NCBI RefSeq assembly: GCF_007115105.1
Contig: NZ_SULJ01000002.1
Coordinates: forward strand, 62,001 to 126,000
Reading direction: 5' to 3'
DNA: 64,000 nt
Source: Clostridium sp. HBUAS56010
Lineage (GTDB): Bacteria; Bacillota; Clostridia; Lachnospirales; Lachnospiraceae
The translations under genes and the position numbers were made by a program. The notes beneath the pieces were generated by a model. That model saw only the letters and a program-made list of their open reading frames with translations. It did no database searches and was not told where the DNA came from. Below, piece after piece: positions 45,599-53,553 of the stretch; the first letter of the stretch is position 1; every line of letters begins with the position of its first letter.

Positions 45599-45649
45599 TA
45601 GTTACAGTTTTATTGGTGTAACTATACCATTTTAGACAAAAAGTGTCAA
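45599..45649 (-). promoter_or_regulatory. Promoter and palindromic operator of the ccdA-tlpA/vanW unit
   Basis: Minus strand: TTGACA (45649-45644), 17-base spacer, TATAGT (45626-45621). A perfect inverted repeat TAGTTACA (45599-45606) and TGTAACTA (45617-45624) with a ten-base spacer covers the -10 box and start point. A further TGTA half-site lies beyond, near 45590. TACA/TGTA pairs are typical of BlaI/CopY-type repressors, but no such gene is in the element, so the regulator would be encoded elsewhere. Confidence 0.7.
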
Positions 45650-45674
45650 GTATGAAAAGCATAAATTTCTTCTG

Positions 45675-46982
45675 TCACATGGTCAGTGCCTGCTTCCCGC
45701 AGGCAGAGCACTTCTTAAAGCAGCGATCCAGGTTAAATGCTACTCTGGGAAGGTATCCAAAGTCTTCCAAAAGAGTAAACATTGGGAAAAAGATTGCCAT
45801 AGGAGGAAGCATTACCGATACTACCCAGGCAAGAACCCGGTAGACCCCATGGATGAGAAGATTGGACAGAATTGAGGGCACTCCTGCCCAGTCTGCAGCA
45901 CTGCTCAGCCAGTCTTCTACGGAAAATAATGCCTTGCTAAGCAGTTGGGAGGGATAATTGGCACCAGTTATGGTCAGCCAGAAAATTCCAAGAAGAACCA
46001 GAAACATAATGGGAAAGCCAGTGGATTTACTGGTAAAAAGCCAATCCAGTTTCCGGTCTTTCCGGTTATACGTCTGATTTTCATAAATCACAACATCTTT
46101 GCATAAATATTCTGCTTTTTTTATAAATACATTTGCCATATCATCGCTGACTCTCTCCTGGTCATAGCCTTCTTCCTTCCACTGGCTGCGGATCTCTTCC
46201 AGACACGCCATAACTTCCTGGGATTCTGCAACCGGCGCTACATAGGTTTTTACTGCTGTCATCAGATTTTCATTGGAGTCCAACAGTCTGGCACAGAGCC
46301 ATCTGGTATTAATTTTATCAGAAGACAGGGGTTCTGCAATGGGAATCAGTTTTTCAATGGCTTTTTCAATATATTCCGGATAATTGATCAGTCTGGGACG
46401 AAAGGCTTTTTCCTCTTTCTCTTCCAGACAGCGGGACAGACTGGTATAAATCTGATCCAGCCCTTTTTTGCTTCTTGCAGCCGTACCTGCCACCGGAACT
46501 CCAAGGCGCTGTTCCAACAGATCCAGACGAACTGTGATCTGCTTCTTTTCTGCCTCATCCATCAGATTGACGCATACTACCGAATAAGGAGAGGCCTCCA
46601 ATACCTGCAAAACCAGATTCAGATTCCGTTCCAGGCAGGTGGCATCACAGACTACCACCACTGCATCTGGATTTTCAAAACAGATAAAATCTCTGGCAAC
46701 CTCTTCTTCTGTGGAATGAGCCATAAGGGAATAGCAGCCCGGAATGTCAACCATTACATATCCCTGACCGCCGTCGCTGCAGTAGCCCTGGGCATTGGCA
46801 ACCGTCTTTCCCGGCCAGTTTCCCGTGTGCTGGTTCATGCCTGTGAGCTGGTTAAACACGGTACTCTTTCCCACATTGGGATTTCCTGCCAGAGCAATGA
46901 CTTTATCCGTTTCACTTCGCTTTTTAATTTCCAGCCCCATATCTACAGATTTAATTCCAACCGAATCTCTGCTTAATCCCAT
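45675..46982 (-). CDS. feoB: FeoB ferrous iron transporter, N-terminal part (interrupted gene)
   Basis: 435 residues: the G-protein domain with GNPNVGKS (33-40), DIPG (79-82) and NLMD (139-142), the GDI-like helical region, and the first membrane helices ending FGYLPRVAFNLDRCFKKCSA. It stops at TGA 45677-45675, created where the element begins. It starts 10 bases inside the end of feoA. The soluble G domain is intact, but the transport pore (second half at 40.0-40.9 kb) is missing, so the transporter should be inactive until the element excises. In other bacteria feoAB is controlled by Fur or DtxR-like proteins; a DtxR-family gene is divergent here. Confidence 0.94.
   Translation of the reverse strand: MGLSRDSVGIKSVDMGLEIKKRSETDKVIALAGNPNVGKSTVFNQLTGMNQHTGNWPGKTVANAQGYCSDGGQGYVMVDIPGCYSLMAHSTEEEVARDFICFENPDAVVVVCDATCLERNLNLVLQVLEASPYSVVCVNLMDEAEKKQITVRLDLLEQRLGVPVAGTAARSKKGLDQIYTSLSRCLEEKEEKAFRPRLINYPEYIEKAIEKLIPIAEPLSSDKINTRWLCARLLDSNENLMTAVKTYVAPVAESQEVMACLEEIRSQWKEEGYDQERVSDDMANVFIKKAEYLCKDVVIYENQTYNRKDRKLDWLFTSKSTGFPIMFLVLLGIFWLTITGANYPSQLLSKALFSVEDWLSSAADWAGVPSILSNLLIHGVYRVLAWVVSVMLPPMAIFFPMFTLLEDFGYLPRVAFNLDRCFKKCSACGKQALTM
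45676..45681 (+). repeat. CACATG core repeat, right junction of the inserted element (attachment site)
   Basis: Direct copy of the core at 40864-40869. The element-side flank AAATTTCTTCTGT (45663-45675) matches, in inverted orientation, the flank at the other end. The outer side continues into feoB codons for KQALT. Confidence 0.8.
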
Positions 46983-47287
46983 TGTTCCTCCTCCTGAGGA
47001 ACTGCCGCCGCTGCTACTTCTTCTTCATAATGGCGCTTCAGCACTGTTTCGTCCTCCACACGAATTAAAACACGTCCTGCATCTTCGCTTCTAAGAGCAA
47101 TAACTGCACCTCTTATTAAAAATGCAGTTGGATCACCAAGAGGGCTTTTCCCCAGACATTCCACAATAGTTCCTTCAATCAGCCCGATGTCCTGCAATCG
47201 TCTTCTCATATCATCATAGGCCGCCAGTTTTAAAATGACTGCCTTCTGGCCTCTCTTTAAATTGGATAAGCTTATTTTTTCCTTCAT
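46973..47287 (-). CDS. feoA: FeoA iron transport accessory protein (SH3-like)
   Basis: 104 residues from ATG 47287, with GGAGG upstream; an open extension to 47359 has no ribosome site. The FeoA domain is clear: SLSNLKRGQKAVILKLAA, RRLQDIGLIEGTIVECLGKS and DPTAFLIRGAVIALRSEDAG. A C-terminal tail of about 25 acidic/Ala residues (EEEVAAAAVPQEEEQWD) is longer than usual. It modulates FeoB at the membrane. The gene overlaps feoB by 10 bp and is divergent from the DtxR-family gene, with about 160 bp of shared control region between. Confidence 0.9.
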   Translation of the reverse strand: MKEKISLSNLKRGQKAVILKLAAYDDMRRRLQDIGLIEGTIVECLGKSPLGDPTAFLIRGAVIALRSEDAGRVLIRVEDETVLKRHYEEEVAAAAVPQEEEQWD

Positions 47288-47448
47288 CTCGATTACCTCC
47301 GCAATGTTTCCATATCCTAACATATGCAGAAAGGAAAAATCAGGTTCCAAAAAAATCAAATAAGCTTTTTCCCTCTCCCACTCATAGAACCATCGCTTTT
47401 AGAATAGTAATAAACAGGGACTACGCAAAAGAAAGGAGACTGATTCCC

Positions 47449-47868
47449 ATGACTCAGACAGATAATTTTTACACGCTGAAGGGCTATTCTCTTCTGGAGC
47501 AGACAAAAATCACTTCTTCTATGGAAGATTATCTGGAAATGATCTGCCGGCTTCATCATAACGGACACACCGTACGGATTAAAGAGCTGGCGGAATGTCT
47601 CCATGTAAAACCGTCATCAGCCTCAAAAATGGCTGGAAATCTAAAAAAAGAGGGTCTGGTGGATTTTGAAAAATACGGTGCTGTCACCCTTACGGATGGA
47701 GGGCTTGAACTGGGAGAATACCTTCTTTTCCGCCACGACGTGCTTCATCGTTTTTTCTGCTATATCAATCAAAATACCAACGAGCTGGAACAGGTGGAAA
47801 AAGTGGAGCATTTCATGGACCCGGAAACCGTGTATAATATACAAAAATGGTTGAATAAATTTGCATAG
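47449..47868 (+). CDS. DtxR/MntR-family metal-dependent regulator
   Basis: 139 residues. The winged helix reads SSMEDYLEMICRLHHNGHTV and RIKELAECLHVKPSSASKMA, followed by the wing LTDGGLELGEYLLFRHDVLH and a dimerisation helix with the metal-binding His/Glu pattern (HRFFCYINQNTNELEQVEKV and EHFMDPETV). No C-terminal SH3-like domain, so it resembles MntR/short Clostridial DtxR. ATG 47449 has AAAGGAG. It is divergent from feoAB, which it most likely represses when iron or manganese is sufficient. Confidence 0.88.
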   Translation: MTQTDNFYTLKGYSLLEQTKITSSMEDYLEMICRLHHNGHTVRIKELAECLHVKPSSASKMAGNLKKEGLVDFEKYGAVTLTDGGLELGEYLLFRHDVLHRFFCYINQNTNELEQVEKVEHFMDPETVYNIQKWLNKFA

Positions 47869-47938
47869 ACAGACTTGTGTGAATTCTGATTATGTCGTAT
47901 ACTAGAGCAAAACAGGAACATTTCAGGAGGACAAACAC

Positions 47939-49135
47939 ATGGATAAGATTAAAATGACAACTCCCATCGTTGAAATGGATGGCGATGAGATGACCCGGAT
48001 TCTCTGGCAGATGATTAAAGATAATCTCCTGCTTCCTTTCATTGACTTAAAGACAGAATATTACGATCTGGGTCTTGCCCACCGGGAAGAAACCAATGAT
48101 CAGGTAACCATTGATTCCGCCAATGCCACAAAGAAATATAAGGTTGCTGTCAAATGTGCTACCATAACTCCCAATGCCGACCGTGTAAAAGAATACAATT
48201 TAAAGGAGATGTGGAAAAGCCCCAACGGCACAATCCGTGCGATCTTAGATGGAACCGTATTCCGTGCTCCCATTGTTGTCAAAGGAATTGAACCATGTGT
48301 GAAAAACTGGAAAAAACCCATTACCATTGCAAGACATGCTTACGGTGATGTATATAAGGGTTCCGAGATGAAGATTCCCGGGGCCGGAAAGGTAGAACTG
48401 GTCTATACTGCAGAGGACGGAGCAGAGACAAAAGAGCTGGTCCATAACTTTCAGGGTTCCGGAATTGTGCAGGGTATGCACAACTTAAACGATTCCATTA
48501 AAAGCTTTGCAAAAAGCTGTTTCCGTTATGCGCTGGACACCAGACAGGATCTGTGGTTCTCCACAAAGGATACCATTTCAAAGAAATACGACCACACCTT
48601 TAAGGACATTTTCCAGGAGATTTTTGAAGCTGATTTTAAAGACAAATTTGAAGAAGCAGGCATCACTTACTTCTACACCTTAATTGATGACGCAGTAGCC
48701 CGGGTTATGAAATCAGAAGGCGGATACATATGGGCATGTAAGAATTATGATGGCGATGTAATGAGTGATATGATCTCTTCCGCATTTGGTTCTCTTGCCA
48801 TGATGACCTCTGTGCTGGTTTCTCCTTCCGGCGACTTTGAATACGAAGCAGCACATGGAACCGTGCAACGCCATTACTACAATCACTTAAAAGGTCAGGA
48901 GACTTCCACCAACTCTGTAGCCACAATCTTTGCATGGACCGGTGCTTTAAGGAAACGTGGAGAACTGGATAAAAACCCGGAACTCACTGCATTTGCTGAC
49001 AAACTGGAAAAAGCCACCATCGACACCATTGAAGGCGGTGAGATGACCAAAGACCTGGCAATCATTACCACTATTTCTAACCCAACTGTTTTAAATAGTG
49101 AAGATTTTATCAAAGCTATTGCAAAACGTCTTTAA
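47939..49135 (+). CDS. icd: NADP-dependent isocitrate dehydrogenase (eukaryote-like type)
   Basis: A 398-residue enzyme that turns isocitrate into 2-oxoglutarate and CO2 in the cytoplasm, supplying glutamate synthesis. It starts [20 protein letters not shown], has [20 protein letters not shown] (substrate loop), [20 protein letters not shown] (metal Asp) and the NADP-binding [20 protein letters not shown]. The closest group is the homodimeric eukaryote-like IDH, common in Clostridia. AGGAGG lies upstream of ATG 47939, 70 bp after the DtxR-family gene, and a terminator follows at 49155-49192. Confidence 0.95.
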   Translation: MDKIKMTTPIVEMDGDEMTRILWQMIKDNLLLPFIDLKTEYYDLGLAHREETNDQVTIDSANATKKYKVAVKCATITPNADRVKEYNLKEMWKSPNGTIRAILDGTVFRAPIVVKGIEPCVKNWKKPITIARHAYGDVYKGSEMKIPGAGKVELVYTAEDGAETKELVHNFQGSGIVQGMHNLNDSIKSFAKSCFRYALDTRQDLWFSTKDTISKKYDHTFKDIFQEIFEADFKDKFEEAGITYFYTLIDDAVARVMKSEGGYIWACKNYDGDVMSDMISSAFGSLAMMTSVLVSPSGDFEYEAAHGTVQRHYYNHLKGQETSTNSVATIFAWTGALRKRGELDKNPELTAFADKLEKATIDTIEGGEMTKDLAIITTISNPTVLNSEDFIKAIAKRL

Positions 49136-49154
49136 TCCAGTCGGTTAATCACTG

Positions 49155-49192
49155 AAAAAAAGAAAGCCGCATAACTGCCGCTTTCTTTTTCT
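49155..49192 (+). terminator. Terminator of icd
   Basis: AAAAAAGAAAGC pairs with GCTTTCTTTTT around a short loop, and more T follow. It lies 20 bp after the icd stop and 15 bp before the GNAT gene. Confidence 0.8.
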
Positions 49193-49206
49193 TTTAGGAG
49201 GTATGT

Positions 49207-49755
49207 ATGAAATATAAGCCAAAATCGGTTACACTAAAAAATGGTATTTCCTGTATCTTAAAAAGTCCGGGACCAGAAGATGCTCCCACTGTACTCCGTA
49301 TGCTTTACACAACATCAGAGGAAACCAGCTTCCTCTCCCGATACCCTGATGAGATTGATATTACCATAATCCAGGAACAGCAATTTCTGCAGCACTGTTT
49401 AAAAAGCAAACAAGATCTGATGATCTGCGCATTCATTCAAGGCAATCCGGTGGGGAGTGTGGGGATTAATCCCATTGCACTGCACGAACGGTATGCCCAT
49501 CGGGCTTCCTTCGGCATCTCCATCTGCAAAGATTACTGGGGACTTGGAATCGGTTCCCATTTGCTGACTGCCGCCTTAAGCGGTGCCAGGGAAATCGGAT
49601 TTGAACAGTTGGAACTGGAGGTGGTATGCACCAATGAACGCGCTATTGCCCTTTATGAAAAGTTTGGTTTTTACACTTACGGAACCAGAGAACAGTGTTT
49701 TAAATACAGAGACGGAACCTATGCTTCTGAATACTTAATGATGAGAAAGGTTTAA
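49207..49755 (+). CDS. GNAT-family N-acetyltransferase
   Basis: 182 residues with the acetyl-CoA-binding motif A GISICKDYWGLGIGSHLL (around residues 99-116; Q/RxxGxG/A type), then QLELEVVCTNERAIALYEKF, the motif B that ends RimJ/RimL-like members. The start KYKPKSVTLKNGISCILKSP with the early TSEETSFLSRYPDE resembles acetyltransferases acting on amines or on ribosomal-protein termini, but the substrate cannot be told. AGGAGG is upstream of ATG. Confidence 0.85.
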   Translation: MKYKPKSVTLKNGISCILKSPGPEDAPTVLRMLYTTSEETSFLSRYPDEIDITIIQEQQFLQHCLKSKQDLMICAFIQGNPVGSVGINPIALHERYAHRASFGISICKDYWGLGIGSHLLTAALSGAREIGFEQLELEVVCTNERAIALYEKFGFYTYGTREQCFKYRDGTYASEYLMMRKV

Positions 49756-49854
49756 AAATTTCGACATTATTCTCAAAATATCTGTTCATCTCATTATCAA
49801 AATGATATAATGAGTATTATCATATGTCATGTTGGTAATGGAAGGATCGCAATC

Positions 49855-50733
49855 ATGAATTTAAGACATCTTACTATCTTTAAAACGGTGTGTGAGGAAG
49901 GCAGCATTACAGGAGCGGCAAAAGCTCTGTCCATGACGCAGCCTGCTGTCTCCCACGCCATCAATGAACTGGAAGAAACCGTTGGTTCCCCCTTATTCGA
50001 CCGGGTATCCAGAAGAGTGGTGATTAACGAAAACGGAAAATTCTATCTCTCAAAAGTTATTCCCCTTTTAGAACTTTATCAGGACCTTGAGAAGTATTCT
50101 GGTATGCTTCACCTCCAGGCACCTCTGCGCATTGGGTCCTGTGTCACCCTTGCCAGTTACCTGCTGCCAGGTGCAGTCTCCCGTTTTACAGCAGCAAACC
50201 CGGATATTCAGACCCGGGTTACCGTCTCCAACTCACAGGAAATTACTGCAAAGCTCCTAAAGAATGAACTGGACATCGGTCTGATCGAAGGGGTAATCTC
50301 AGATGATAAGTTAGAAAAGATTCCATTTTCTTCCTATCCCATGGCAGTTATCTGCGCTCCCTGCCATCCCTTTGCAAAGAGGACTGCCCAGCCGGTTGCT
50401 CTGGACGGACTGATGAAAGAGCCTCTTCTTTTAAGAGAATCCGGGTGTACATTAAGAGACACTTTTGATTATGCCCTTGCCCTTAATAACCTTTCTGCAG
50501 AACCACTCTGGTCCAGCACCAATTCTGATGTGATTTTGCAGGCAGTGAAAGAGAATATCGGCATCGGTGTGGTTCCAAGGATTTTCGCTGACGAATCCAT
50601 CAAGCAGGGAGATGTGGTTGAGATTGAAGTGAAAGACCTGGAACTGAGCTGCATGAACCATGTGGTTTTTCAAAAGGACAAGTTCCAGACAGAAGCATTC
50701 CAGGCGTTTATTAACCTGATCTTATTCGAATAG
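49855..50733 (+). CDS. LysR-family transcriptional regulator
   Basis: 292 residues from ATG 49855 (AAGGA eight bases upstream); the open start at 49810 adds a tail with no ribosome site. The winged helix is NLRHLTIFKTVCEEGSITGA followed by AKALSMTQPAVSHAINELEE. Then a periplasmic-binding-like effector domain (LRIGSCVTLASYLLPGAVSR; LDIGLIEGVISDDKL). Regulators of this class sense a small metabolite. It ends before a shared terminator with the convergent aminotransferase gene. Its target is not visible. Confidence 0.9.
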   Translation: MNLRHLTIFKTVCEEGSITGAAKALSMTQPAVSHAINELEETVGSPLFDRVSRRVVINENGKFYLSKVIPLLELYQDLEKYSGMLHLQAPLRIGSCVTLASYLLPGAVSRFTAANPDIQTRVTVSNSQEITAKLLKNELDIGLIEGVISDDKLEKIPFSSYPMAVICAPCHPFAKRTAQPVALDGLMKEPLLLRESGCTLRDTFDYALALNNLSAEPLWSSTNSDVILQAVKENIGIGVVPRIFADESIKQGDVVEIEVKDLELSCMNHVVFQKDKFQTEAFQAFINLILFE

Positions 50734-50749
50734 GAATTCTATATAAAAA

Positions 50750-50787
50750 GTACCTTAAAATGGCAGCTTATAACCATTTTAAGGTAC
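50750..50787. terminator. Bidirectional terminator, LysR / aminotransferase
   Basis: Perfect 14-bp stem GTACCTTAAAATGG / CCATTTTAAGGTAC (50750-50763 and 50774-50787) between two convergent genes, with a ten-base loop. T/A flanks are short, but the stem is complete. Confidence 0.82.
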
Positions 50788-50799
50788 ATCAAAACCAAG

Positions 50800-52095
50800 C
50801 TATTCTTTCTCTGATAAAATCTTATCTATGCTCACCAACTTCACACACAGGGTAAACAGTTCCAATGCCAGTAGCAGATCGCTTAAAGTCGGATAGGAAG
50901 GAGCAATACGGATATTTGTATCCTGTGGATCTTTGCCATATGGATAAGTAGCTCCTGCCGGGGTCATAATCAGACCGGCTTTTTTGCATTTTGCAACAAT
51001 CGCCTTTGCGCAGCCAGGTAAGGAATCAAAGGAGATGAAATAACCGCCTTTGGGATTGGTCCATTCCCCAATAGAAGGACCGCCCAGTTCCTGTTCCAGA
51101 CTGTGGATGACCGCTTCAAACTTCGGTCTGATGATGTCCGCATGTTTTCTCATATGCTCAATCATTCCATGAATATCTCCAAAGAAACGCACATGACGAA
51201 GCTGGTTTACTTTGTCGTGTCCAATCGTCTGAATCCTTAACTGCCTTTTAATATCCACCAGATTATTCTGACTGGCTGCTATGGCCGCAATTCCAGAGCC
51301 TGGAAAACTCACCTTGGATGTAGATGCAAACTTATATACCAGATCCGGATTGCCTGCTCTCTTACATTCCGCCAGAATCTCAATTAAGTGGTCCTGGTCG
51401 TGGTCATATAGATGATGAATGCTATAGGCATTATCCCAGTAAATACGGAAGTCACTGGCTGCCGGTTCCAGGCGGGCAAACCGTCTTACGGTCTCATCAG
51501 AATAGGAAATCCCAGAAGGGTTGGAATACTTTGGCACGCACCAGATTCCTTTTATGGAATCATCATTTTCCACCAGTTTCTCCACCAGATCCATATCAGG
51601 ACCAGAAGGGGTCATGGGAATATTAATCATCTCAATTCCGAAATATTCGGTGATGGCAAAATGTCTGTCATATCCGGGCACAGGACATAAAAACTTCACC
51701 TTGTCAAGCTTGCACCAGGGAGTGCTGCCCATTACTCCATGGGTCATGGAGCGGGAAACCGTATCATACATGACATTTAAACTGGAATTTCCATAGATAA
51801 TAATGTGGTCAGGCGCTACTTCCATCATATCGGCAACAAGTTCCTTTGCCTCTTTAATCCCATCAAGAATTCCATAATTACGGCAGTCCATGCCGTCCTC
51901 ACAGGTCAGATCATCACTGCTGCTTAACACATCCATCATACCCATGGATATGTCAAGCTGCTCTGTGTTAGGCTTTCCTCTTGACATATCAAGCCTTAAA
52001 TCTCTTCCCCGAAACTCCTTATACTGTTCAGAAAGTTCTTTTTTCAGCTCCTGTAATTCTTCCTTTGTCATCTCAACATACGGTTTCATAGACAC
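50800..52095 (-). CDS. PLP-dependent aminotransferase, aspartate aminotransferase Ic-like
   Basis: 431 residues. PLP-site pieces visible: YGNSSLNVMYDT (phosphate-binding), PKYSNPSGISYSDET, IYWDNAYSIHHLY (Asp and Tyr over the ring), and the Schiff-base Lys in FASTSKVSFPGSGIA. This pattern and the start SRGKPNTEQLDIS match the group Ic aspartate aminotransferases (PF12897-like) found in Clostridia. Start is GTG 52095 (GGAGG five bases away) or ATG 52089. It sits 24 bp downstream of gatB in the same direction; supply of aspartate to the Asp-tRNA(Asn) pathway is an attractive but unproven link. Confidence 0.88.
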   Translation of the reverse strand: MSMKPYVEMTKEELQELKKELSEQYKEFRGRDLRLDMSRGKPNTEQLDISMGMMDVLSSSDDLTCEDGMDCRNYGILDGIKEAKELVADMMEVAPDHIIIYGNSSLNVMYDTVSRSMTHGVMGSTPWCKLDKVKFLCPVPGYDRHFAITEYFGIEMINIPMTPSGPDMDLVEKLVENDDSIKGIWCVPKYSNPSGISYSDETVRRFARLEPAASDFRIYWDNAYSIHHLYDHDQDHLIEILAECKRAGNPDLVYKFASTSKVSFPGSGIAAIAASQNNLVDIKRQLRIQTIGHDKVNQLRHVRFFGDIHGMIEHMRKHADIIRPKFEAVIHSLEQELGGPSIGEWTNPKGGYFISFDSLPGCAKAIVAKCKKAGLIMTPAGATYPYGKDPQDTNIRIAPSYPTLSDLLLALELFTLCVKLVSIDKILSEKE

Positions 52096-52119
52096 CTTAT
52101 CCTCCTCATATAGACTCCA

Positions 52120-53553
52120 TTAACCCAGCAGTTCCTTTATAATCCGGTTGACTGCCGCCGGATCAGCTTTTCCTTTCATGGACCGCATGGTCTGGCCAAC
52201 CAAAAATCCCATTGCCTTTTCTTTTCCATTGTGGAAATCTTCCACAGACTGAGGATTGGCATTCACGATGGCTTCAATGGCAGTGCGAAGTGCACCTTCA
52301 TCATTGACTACCTTTAGTCCATGTTCCTCCACATACTGCTCCGGATCAACATCTTCTGAGAAAATCTTCTCAAACACTTCTTTTCCCACGGTTCGGTTAA
52401 TGGTTCCATTATCCACTAACTGAATCAATTTTGCAAGGTTTTCCGGGGAAAAAGACATATTTTCCGGTTCCATCTCATGCTCCTTTAACAGACGCATCCC
52501 TTCCACCATCAGCCAGTTTGCCGCCTCTTTTGCCTTGCCACCAAGAGCCGTAACCGCCTCAAAAAGATCCGCCATGTGCTTGGAACCAGTAATAATGTCT
52601 GCATCGTATTCCGAAAGAAGATATTCCTCCTGATACCGTTTCATCTTCTCCGTTCGAAGTTCAGGCTGTCTGGAGCGGATGGTTTCAATCCACTCATCGC
52701 TGATTACAATCGGCGGCAGGTCCGGGTCAGGGAAATAACGGTAATCCTTTGCATCTTCTTTGGAACGCATGGCATAAGAAGACTCCTTATTATCATCCCA
52801 TCTTCTGGTTTCCTGGACGATTTGTTTTCCTTCCTCAATCAATTCGATCTGACGCTTTCTCTCCCCTTCAATTGCTCTGGCAATTGCCTTAAAGGAGTTT
52901 AAGTTTTTCATCTCTGTTCTGGTTCCAAACTCTTTTGCTCCTGCTTCCCGTACCGATAAGTTCACATCTGCTCTCATGGAACCTTCCTGAAGCTTACAGT
53001 CCGAAGCTCCCAGGTACTGAATGATCAGCCTTAATTTTTCCAGATAAGCAATCACTTCTTCTGCACTTCTCATATCCGGCTCGGAAACGATCTCAATTAA
53101 AGGAACTCCGCTTCGGTTAAAATCCACCAGGGAACAGTCTTCCCATTCGTCGTGAATCAACTTTCCCGCATCTTCTTCCATATGAATCTCATGAATACCA
53201 ATCTTCTTTTTTCCTGCTGCCGTATCAATCTCCACATATCCGTCATGACAGATCGGAAGATAGAGCTGGGATATCTGATAGTTCTGTGGATTATCGGGAT
53301 AGAAATAATTCTTTCGGTCAAACTTGCAGTACTGGTTTATCTCACAATTTGCTGCAAGCCCTACTGCAAGAGCATACTCCACCACCTGCTTATTTAAAAC
53401 AGGCAGGGACCCGGGCATTCCGGTACATACCGGACAGGTATGGGTATTGGGTGCTCCTCCAAACTCTGTGGAACAGGAGCAGAAGATCTTTGTTTTGGTG
53501 GCAAGTTCCACATGAACTTCCAGACCGATAACGATTTCATATTGTTTACTCAT
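52120..53553 (-). CDS. gatB: Glu-tRNA(Gln)/Asp-tRNA(Asn) amidotransferase subunit B
   Basis: 477 residues. N-terminal cradle domain EIVIGLEVHVELATKTKIFC, with zinc Cys residues in CSCSTEFGGAPNTHTCPVC, and LPVLNKQVVEYALAVGLAAN; helical and tail (YqeY-like) domain at the end, MGFLVGQTMRSMKGKADPAA. GatB phosphorylates the misacylated aminoacyl-tRNA and receives ammonia from GatA through a tunnel. It is the last gat gene; the start lies one base beyond the gatA stop. Confidence 0.97.
   Translation of the reverse strand: MSKQYEIVIGLEVHVELATKTKIFCSCSTEFGGAPNTHTCPVCTGMPGSLPVLNKQVVEYALAVGLAANCEINQYCKFDRKNYFYPDNPQNYQISQLYLPICHDGYVEIDTAAGKKKIGIHEIHMEEDAGKLIHDEWEDCSLVDFNRSGVPLIEIVSEPDMRSAEEVIAYLEKLRLIIQYLGASDCKLQEGSMRADVNLSVREAGAKEFGTRTEMKNLNSFKAIARAIEGERKRQIELIEEGKQIVQETRRWDDNKESSYAMRSKEDAKDYRYFPDPDLPPIVISDEWIETIRSRQPELRTEKMKRYQEEYLLSEYDADIITGSKHMADLFEAVTALGGKAKEAANWLMVEGMRLLKEHEMEPENMSFSPENLAKLIQLVDNGTINRTVGKEVFEKIFSEDVDPEQYVEEHGLKVVNDEGALRTAIEAIVNANPQSVEDFHNGKEKAMGFLVGQTMRSMKGKADPAAVNRIIKELLG

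Larger units (their letters stand above)
40864..45681. mobile_element. 4.8-kb serine-recombinase element inserted in feoB
   Basis: Bounded by CACATG direct repeats in the two halves of feoB. Contents in minus-strand order: promoter with palindrome, CcdA-TlpA fusion, VanW-family protein, terminator, 47-aa ORF, large serine recombinase. No relaxase, replication or transfer genes, so it is a minimal integrative element. Joining flanks at the core gives the unbroken FeoB frame ALTMCMGFG. Joining element ends gives AAATTTCTTCTGT-CACATG-ACAAGAGAAATCT, whose halves match in 10 of 13 inverted positions, as expected for a serine-recombinase attP. Integration and excision are inferred from this structure. 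Confidence 0.88.
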
